A stretch of DNA of 48,768 nt from Gemmatimonadota bacterium. GTDB taxonomy: Bacteria; Gemmatimonadota; Gemmatimonadetes; Gemmatimonadales; GWC2-71-9. The stretch lies in the NCBI GenBank assembly GCA_003222055.1, contig QHUT01000053.1, positions 1-48,768 on the forward strand, read 5' to 3'. Under the pieces are notes generated by a model. The model had not been told where the DNA came from and made no database searches. It was given only the letters and a program-made list of their open reading frames with translations. Position 1 is the stretch's first letter. Each line of letters starts with the position of its first letter. The translations under genes and the position numbers were made by a program. Below are positions 44,098 to 48,768 of the stretch, piece by piece.

Positions 44098-46435
44098 TGC
44101 CCGGACGCCCGGTCGCGAAAGACGCCAGCAGGGCGACGAGGACCAGCGTGAGGCACGTCAGGGTAACGGTCCTGCCGAGCTCGTACAACCGGGAGCGGAA
44201 CGTGAGGTCCACGGTTCGCGTGCCAGCGGGGACCGGGACCGTGATGAGGCTGTAGTCGCCCCGCAGCAACTGGCCGCGCCGGCCGTCGACCGTGACCAGC
44301 CAGTCGGGATACCAGTTCTCCGCGACGAGCAGGTAGCTCGGTTTCGGGGGCGTGGGGTCGAGCGTGACCGTCATCCGCCCCGGCTGCCACGCGGTCACGG
44401 CAGCGTGCGACGGGCTGGGCGGGGGCATCTCCTTCAACGGCTCCGGCGTCACCGGTTGATCGTTGGTGAAGAGGACGATCCTGGAGAAGTCCATGCGGGG
44501 ATCGACGAGGGTCGGGACGACGGTGGTCGAGTCGGCCTTGACCGCCCCCGCGACGACGCGAGCGTACGGTGCCGGGGTCAGCCGCTCGAACAGGGTCGCA
44601 CGGCCCCCGTCGAACGTCGCGACGGAATCCATGACCCGCCGGAACCCGGGGATCGAATCGACGCTCCGGCCACCGGCGGGCAGGATCGCGTAGCGCACCG
44701 CCCAGAGGTCCCAGAGCGACAAGACGCCCAGGTTTCTCCAACCATTCTCGCGATCCCACAGCTCGTCGTAATACCGCAGCTCGTTCCCGTGGTACCCGAA
44801 CAGCTCGGGGATGTCGAACGCCATCAATATCGACCCGGGATAGGCCGCCCCAGCGCCCGGTAGATTCAAGACGCGGTACGGCAGCGGCGTCGCGGCCATA
44901 CGATCGATCAGCTGGTCCCGCCCGAACGGCTTCGTATACATCCAGAACTGCCGCGCGTTGAGCCACAGGTCTGTCCCGACGATCAGCATGAGCGCCAGAG
45001 CGCTGAGGCGCGGCGTCAGGCGACCCTGCGCCGGGCCAAGCACCGCGGCGACTGCCGCGAGCGCGAGTCCGCTCGTCGCGGCACCCCACAGGATCGCCCC
45101 CTGATCCGCTCGCGCCGCCGCCGCCTTCGCCCCGGCGAGCACCTCGGCGACATGGCCGAACGCTCCCGTGAGGCCGAGCAGGGCCACGATCCCGCCGACG
45201 ATCAGGGCGGGCGTCAAGACCCGCCTGCCCTCTCCCCTGAGGGCTCGCTCCACACCCAGACCCGCGAAGCAGGCGGTCACCAGGGCCACCACGTAGAAGG
45301 CCATCCCTGGGGCACGCGTTTTCTTCACCAGGGGCATGAGCGTCCACCACACCCGGTAGAACGGCGTGGCGGCGCCGAGGCTGATGAGCAGAAACAGGAG
45401 CCCGATCCCGCCCAGCCACAGGATCTGCCGCCGGCGCTCGGGCACCGTGACGCCCAGCGCGGCGAGGGCTACCACGGGCAAGCCGAGGTACTCCGAATGG
45501 AACTTGAGCTGGTTCGAGCCCCAGTACGTGTCCCAAGACCGGCCCGCGAAGTTCTTGAGGAAGAACTCGGGGACATGGTTCCACGGGATGGCAAACGATG
45601 TAGACCCTTCGAATCCGTGGTAGCCCTGCGCGCGGGGCGAAAAGGGGATGTACTCGAAGAACGGCAGGACCTGGATCGCCGCGACGCCGAACCCGATCAG
45701 CACGGCCGTGAGCGCGAGGCCGAGCCGCAGCACGCGCTCTCCTCCCGCGCTGTCACGCGACTCCTCGAACGTGAGGTACAGCGCGAACAGTCCGGCGACG
45801 ATGAGCGAGTAATAGGCGAGCTGGAAGTGACCGAGCAGGGACAGCGCGGTCGCCGCGGCCAGCAGCACGTAACCGGCCCAGCGACGCTCGCGCAGCGCCA
45901 ACACGAGCGCGAGCAACAGCAGCGGCAGCATGGCGGAGGCGAACAGCTTGCCGTCGTGCCCCGGCGACGGATACGACGCGATCAACCCGGTCAGCTCGTA
46001 GGCGAGTCCTCCGACCACCGATCCCGTCCACCCGACCCGCAAGCGCCGCAGCAGCAGATAGGTGAAGAGCCCGGCGAGGACGTAGTGCACGAAGAAGCTC
46101 AGGTTGCCCGCCGTCGTGACCGGCACCACGAAGCGCAGTAGCCAGGTGGGATAGAACACGTCCCCGCTCCCCGCCGCGACGAACGGCAGACCCCCGAAGA
46201 TCTCCGGATTCCAGAGCGGCAGGTGGCCGCTCCGCTCGAACCACTCGGCACTCCACGCGTGGAACGAAAAGCCCGCCGTGTACTGATCGCTGCTCACGGG
46301 ATTCGCGAGCCACATCCCGGTGAGCATCGGCAATGACAAGATCACCGGCCACAGGGCGAAGGCAGCCGTCGCGAGCAGCGTGGGCCGGACCGGCTCGTAG
46401 GGGCCCGCGGCAGCGGCGGACGGGGCGTCGTTCAC
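44090..46435 (-). CDS. YfhO-family multi-pass membrane protein (GT-C-like)
   Basis: About 781 residues. Roughly a dozen transmembrane helices fill the first 540 residues (ATAAFALWPVILSLPMLTGMW, LSFFVHYVLAGLFTYLLLRRL, AGYVLLAAATALSLLGHFQLAYY), followed by a long soluble C-terminal part with SYLLVAENWYPDWLVTVDG, the YfhO family signature, and a final helix. YfhO proteins are GT-C-type, using polyprenyl-phosphate sugars to decorate envelope polymers. GTG 46435 overlaps the flippase-like stop (GTGA); the longer reading upstream is a shadow. The adjacent synthase probably provides the donor. Confidence 0.88.
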   Translation of the reverse strand: MNDAPSAAAAGPYEPVRPTLLATAAFALWPVILSLPMLTGMWLANPVSSDQYTAGFSFHAWSAEWFERSGHLPLWNPEIFGGLPFVAAGSGDVFYPTWLLRFVVPVTTAGNLSFFVHYVLAGLFTYLLLRRLRVGWTGSVVGGLAYELTGLIASYPSPGHDGKLFASAMLPLLLLALVLALRERRWAGYVLLAAATALSLLGHFQLAYYSLIVAGLFALYLTFEESRDSAGGERVLRLGLALTAVLIGFGVAAIQVLPFFEYIPFSPRAQGYHGFEGSTSFAIPWNHVPEFFLKNFAGRSWDTYWGSNQLKFHSEYLGLPVVALAALGVTVPERRRQILWLGGIGLLFLLISLGAATPFYRVWWTLMPLVKKTRAPGMAFYVVALVTACFAGLGVERALRGEGRRVLTPALIVGGIVALLGLTGAFGHVAEVLAGAKAAAARADQGAILWGAATSGLALAAVAAVLGPAQGRLTPRLSALALMLIVGTDLWLNARQFWMYTKPFGRDQLIDRMAATPLPYRVLNLPGAGAAYPGSILMAFDIPELFGYHGNELRYYDELWDRENGWRNLGVLSLWDLWAVRYAILPAGGRSVDSIPGFRRVMDSVATFDGGRATLFERLTPAPYARVVAGAVKADSTTVVPTLVDPRMDFSRIVLFTNDQPVTPEPLKEMPPPSPSHAAVTAWQPGRMTVTLDPTPPKPSYLLVAENWYPDWLVTVDGRRGQLLRGDYSLITVPVPAGTRTVDLTFRSRLYELGRTVTLTCLTLVLVALLASFATGRPGNA

Positions 46436-47286
46436 GAAACGGACTCCTGGGGACGGTGGCGGAGCGGAAAGGTGAGGAGCGCAGCGGCTCCCTCCAGGAC
46501 GGTGAGGAGCACGCGCGACGCGAGGCTCACGGCGACCGCGCCGCCCGAGCCCAAAAAGGGAGCGAGCAGGCCGATCAGCACCAGCTCGCGCACGCCGACC
46601 CCGCCGGGGGCGAACAGGGCCAGCAGGCCGAGCACGTAGCCGAGCGTGAAGGCGGCGACGGCGCTGGTGAGCGGCAGGGGCGCACCGGGCACGAGGCCTC
46701 GGGCCAGCATCCAGAAGGCCGCTCCGTACGTCCACCAGCTGAGCACGGTGAGCAGGGTGCTGGCGAGCACGGCGCCGAGCGCGAGCGGCTCGAGCGGAGG
46801 CGTAGCGTTGGCCAGGCGACCCAGCCAGGCGGCCGTCGGGCGCCACGCCAGCGCGCCGATCGTGACCACGGCCACCAGGCCGGCCGCCGCAAGACGGAGC
46901 GGCGGGGCGCTATGCGGTGCCGCCGCGGCGACGACCGCCACTCCGCTGCCGAGCGACACGGCCTGGATCGCAAACGCGGACGCAGCCGCGGGACCCGGCT
47001 GGACGCCGGCCCGCTGCGCGAGCACCACCAGGCCGGCGACGCTCCACACTTTTCCCGGGACGTAGCGGCCGAGGTTGGCCAGGCTCCAGGTCCGCGCGGC
47101 GGCGGCGAAGGGGAGGCGCTGGTGCCACCCCCGCAGGATACGGCGCCAGGACTCGATCTGCATGAGGTAGGTGGCGAACACCGTGAGGGCGGAGGCGGCG
47201 ATCCACGCCGGCGTGACCGTGACCGCGACGTGGAGCGAGCGGAACTCCGTCCAATTGCGCGCGATCGAGCGGGCGACGAAGGTCAC
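46432..47286 (-). CDS. UPF0104/LPG-synthase-type membrane protein (flippase-like domain)
   Basis: 284 residues from GTG 47286 with six to eight transmembrane helices. It matches the AglD/MprF flippase-like domain: WRRILRGWHQRLPFAAAAR, NLGRYVPGKVWSVAGLVVLAQRAGV, YVLGLLALFAPGGVGVRELVL. Such proteins move charged or glycosylated lipids across the membrane. The frame continues upstream with a plausible first helix (RRWLWAAQGLVTLAVVTFVA) to a CTG at 47343, one base after the methyltransferase stop; no ATG, GTG or TTG lies in between except 47286. The true start is probably the CTG, giving 303 residues. Confidence 0.85.
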   Translation of the reverse strand: MTFVARSIARNWTEFRSLHVAVTVTPAWIAASALTVFATYLMQIESWRRILRGWHQRLPFAAAARTWSLANLGRYVPGKVWSVAGLVVLAQRAGVQPGPAAASAFAIQAVSLGSGVAVVAAAAPHSAPPLRLAAAGLVAVVTIGALAWRPTAAWLGRLANATPPLEPLALGAVLASTLLTVLSWWTYGAAFWMLARGLVPGAPLPLTSAVAAFTLGYVLGLLALFAPGGVGVRELVLIGLLAPFLGSGGAVAVSLASRVLLTVLEGAAALLTFPLRHRPQESVS

Positions 47287-47344
47287 GACCGCCAGCGTGA
47301 CTAGGCCCTGAGCGGCCCACAGCCACCGCCGTACGTGTGTCAGC

Positions 47345-47980
47345 TCAGGCCTTGACGAATTTGTAGGCGACTGACCGCGCGAGCATCCACCAGGGTGCGG
47401 GAATCGGTGGATAGAAGTACGTACCGCCCCAATCCACGAGGCGGAACCCGTTCATCGCGCCCAAGCGGCTGATCGTCTGGCGCGTCCAACTGTAGATATG
47501 CCCCTGCTTGTCCGGCACGCGCAAGAGATTCCAGATGATCTCCTTCACGTGATAGGGATTGGGCACGGAGACCATCCACACGCCCTCGGGCCGAAGCACT
47601 CGATGGATCTCGCCCGCCGTACTGTACGCGGTAGGCGTGTGCTCAAGCACCTCGACCATGAAGACGTAGTCGAACGAGGCATCGGGAAACGGCAGCCCGC
47701 TCGTGATATCGTGAATCAGGATGTCGGGGGCGGCGAACTCGGGGGCGATGTCGAGTCCCTGATACTTGACGTCGTGCGGGAGGTACTTGCGGAGATCGCC
47801 GTTGCGGGAGCCGATGTCGAGCACCGCGCTGCCGGGGCGTACCTGCGCCAGCTGCATGTGCTTGCGAAACCGCATGCGCTCTTCGCCCGAGTTGCGCCAG
47901 TCGTGGCGTTCGCTGTAGAACTTGGTGAGCTCGGGTGACGCCGGCGCGATTCGATTGGTCATGGGTCGGAAAAATACCAT
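47345..47980 (-). CDS. Class I SAM-dependent methyltransferase
   Basis: 211 residues. SAM motif I is VLDIGSRNGDLRKYL (about residues 53-67), followed by GLDIAPEF, LPFPDASFDYVFMVEVLEH (motif for type 11) and VLRPEGVWMVSVPNPYH. The substrate is unknown; placement with sugar-lipid genes suggests glycan or lipid modification. ATG 47980 is used; ATG 47962 is also possible. It diverges from the GT4 gene across 41 bases that must hold both promoters. Confidence 0.87.
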   Translation of the reverse strand: MVFFRPMTNRIAPASPELTKFYSERHDWRNSGEERMRFRKHMQLAQVRPGSAVLDIGSRNGDLRKYLPHDVKYQGLDIAPEFAAPDILIHDITSGLPFPDASFDYVFMVEVLEHTPTAYSTAGEIHRVLRPEGVWMVSVPNPYHVKEIIWNLLRVPDKQGHIYSWTRQTISRLGAMNGFRLVDWGGTYFYPPIPAPWWMLARSVAYKFVKA

Positions 47981-48021
47981 GGCCGCAAACCCCCGGAAAG
48001 TCGTAGCTTTGGGCAGCCTCC

Positions 48022-48768
48022 ATGCGCATCCTCCACGTGGTCACGGCGTTCCCGCGTTCCCCGGACGATGTGATCGTGCCCTGGCTGGTCGAGCTGCTCA
48101 AGCGACTCCGGACCGCCGGACACGAGGTGGAAGTCCTCAGTTCTTCGTATCGGGGTGCCCCGGACCAGGTGGTGAGCGGGATCCCCGTGCATCGGTTCCG
48201 GTACTTTCCGCGCCGCTGGGAGCGGCTGACGCACGAGGAGGCCGCGCCCGACCGGTTGCGACGCGGCTTCCTCTACCGCGTGATGGCCGTGTGCTTCGTG
48301 GCGGCTGGCATGGTCGCGGCCTGGCGGCTGTGCCGGCGCCAGCGCTACGACGTCATCCACGTGCACTGGCCCTTCCCCCTGGCGCTGTTCGGTTGGGCCG
48401 CCCAACGGGCTCGCCCCGCCGCCCTGGTCACCACGTTCTACGGAGTGGAGCTGCGGTGGGTGAAAACCGCAATGCCGTTTCTCCGGGGATTCCTGAAGTG
48501 GGCGGCGCGACGCTCCGACCGGGTGGTGGCGATCTCGTCGTACACGGCGGACGAAGTGCGCGAGCTCGCCCCTGTGCCGATCGAGGTGATCCCCTACACC
48601 ACCAGCCTCCCGCCTCCGGCCCGGCGGGCCGACCAGCGGGCCGCCGGCGCGCCCTTCACCGTGCTGTTTGTAGGCCGGCTCGTGGAGCGCAAGGGAGTGA
48701 GCCACCTCGTGGATGCGGTGAGCCTGCTCCTCCCCCGCGTCGACGTCCGCCTGGTGATCGTGGGGGAC
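48022..48768 (+). CDS. Glycosyltransferase family 4, N-terminal part (runs off the window)
   Basis: The first 249 residues are visible and no stop is reached. The GT-B N-domain opens with MRILHVVTAFPRSPDDVIVPWLVELLKRLRTAGHEVEVL; the linker and start of the C-domain follow with VVAISSYTADEVREL, IEVIPYTTSLP and VLFVGRLVERKGVSHLVDAV, a GT4 donor-site block. A retaining transferase for envelope or exopolysaccharide, acceptor unknown. ATG 48022 is chosen as the first codon of the fold. Confidence 0.9.
   Translation, partial: MRILHVVTAFPRSPDDVIVPWLVELLKRLRTAGHEVEVLSSSYRGAPDQVVSGIPVHRFRYFPRRWERLTHEEAAPDRLRRGFLYRVMAVCFVAAGMVAAWRLCRRQRYDVIHVHWPFPLALFGWAAQRARPAALVTTFYGVELRWVKTAMPFLRGFLKWAARRSDRVVAISSYTADEVRELAPVPIEVIPYTTSLPPPARRADQRAAGAPFTVLFVGRLVERKGVSHLVDAVSLLLPRVDVRLVIVGD

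Noticed and set aside
45152-46141. 329-codon plus-strand frame rich in Gln, His, Arg and Glu
   Set aside because: It lies opposite the YfhO membrane helices; a low-complexity shadow caused by complement of Leu/Ala/Val codons.

Overview
The window is high-GC, densely coded DNA from a Gram-negative (diderm) bacterium that makes lipopolysaccharide. A fused lpxC-fabZ gene, a SusC/SusD pair with an ECF sigma/FecR couple, a bacillithiol gene (bshC) and the absence of Bacteroidota-like AT-rich coding together suggest the FCB group, most likely Gemmatimonadota. This assignment is an inference from gene content and was not confirmed by any search. No gap between genes exceeds about 200 bases. No insertion sequence, prophage or CRISPR array was seen.

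Layout. 1-10.2 kb: the tail of a Clp ATPase gene runs by a four-base overlap into an envelope operon: bamA, ompH/skp, lpxD, lpxC-fabZ, lpxA, a Gfo/Idh oxidoreductase, lpxB, a DUF374 acyltransferase and lpxK. It covers outer-membrane protein assembly and most of lipid A synthesis. No lpxH/lpxI/lpxG-type hydrolase lies in the operon. 10.2-20 kb: glutamate dehydrogenase, rlmH, an AMMECR1 protein, bshC, a small membrane coiled-coil protein, murJ, uvrC, threonine synthase and larC. 20-33 kb: a secreted TPR protein, tRNA-Gly(CCC), a di-haem lipoprotein, then an ECF sigma factor, FecR, SusC, SusD and a GH30 glycosidase, which form a compact glycan-uptake locus, followed by a second copy of the TPR protein. 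33-42.5 kb: a DUF512 radical-SAM protein, der, plsY, gpsA, a MerR regulator, a GT2 glycosyltransferase, surE, pcm, a DedA protein, acylphosphatase, apt, tRNA-Arg(CCU) and a YfgM-like TPR protein.

Every gene from 1 to 42,481 is on the plus strand. At 42.5 kb orientation flips and dapF, a dolichol-phosphate-mannose-synthase-like enzyme, a YfhO-type membrane protein, a UPF0104 flippase-like protein and a methyltransferase run leftward. A GT4 glycosyltransferase then diverges rightward off the window end. In the 75-base convergent gap lies a 28-bp AT-rich sequence (42500-42527) with the layout of a XerC/XerD dif site. With the strand switch, it marks this point as the probable replication terminus. 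This is the most notable discovery candidate.

Other points of interest: palindromic or repeated DNA read in frame inside genes (the der linker and the DUF512 C-terminus), a 22-nt purine repeat placed identically before two GTG starts, three genes whose homology begins upstream of any ATG/GTG/TTG codon and at a CTG, and the two TPR/FxLYD-like paralogues bracketing the sugar-uptake region. Many junctions are GTGA or ATGA overlaps, so translational coupling is the rule here.
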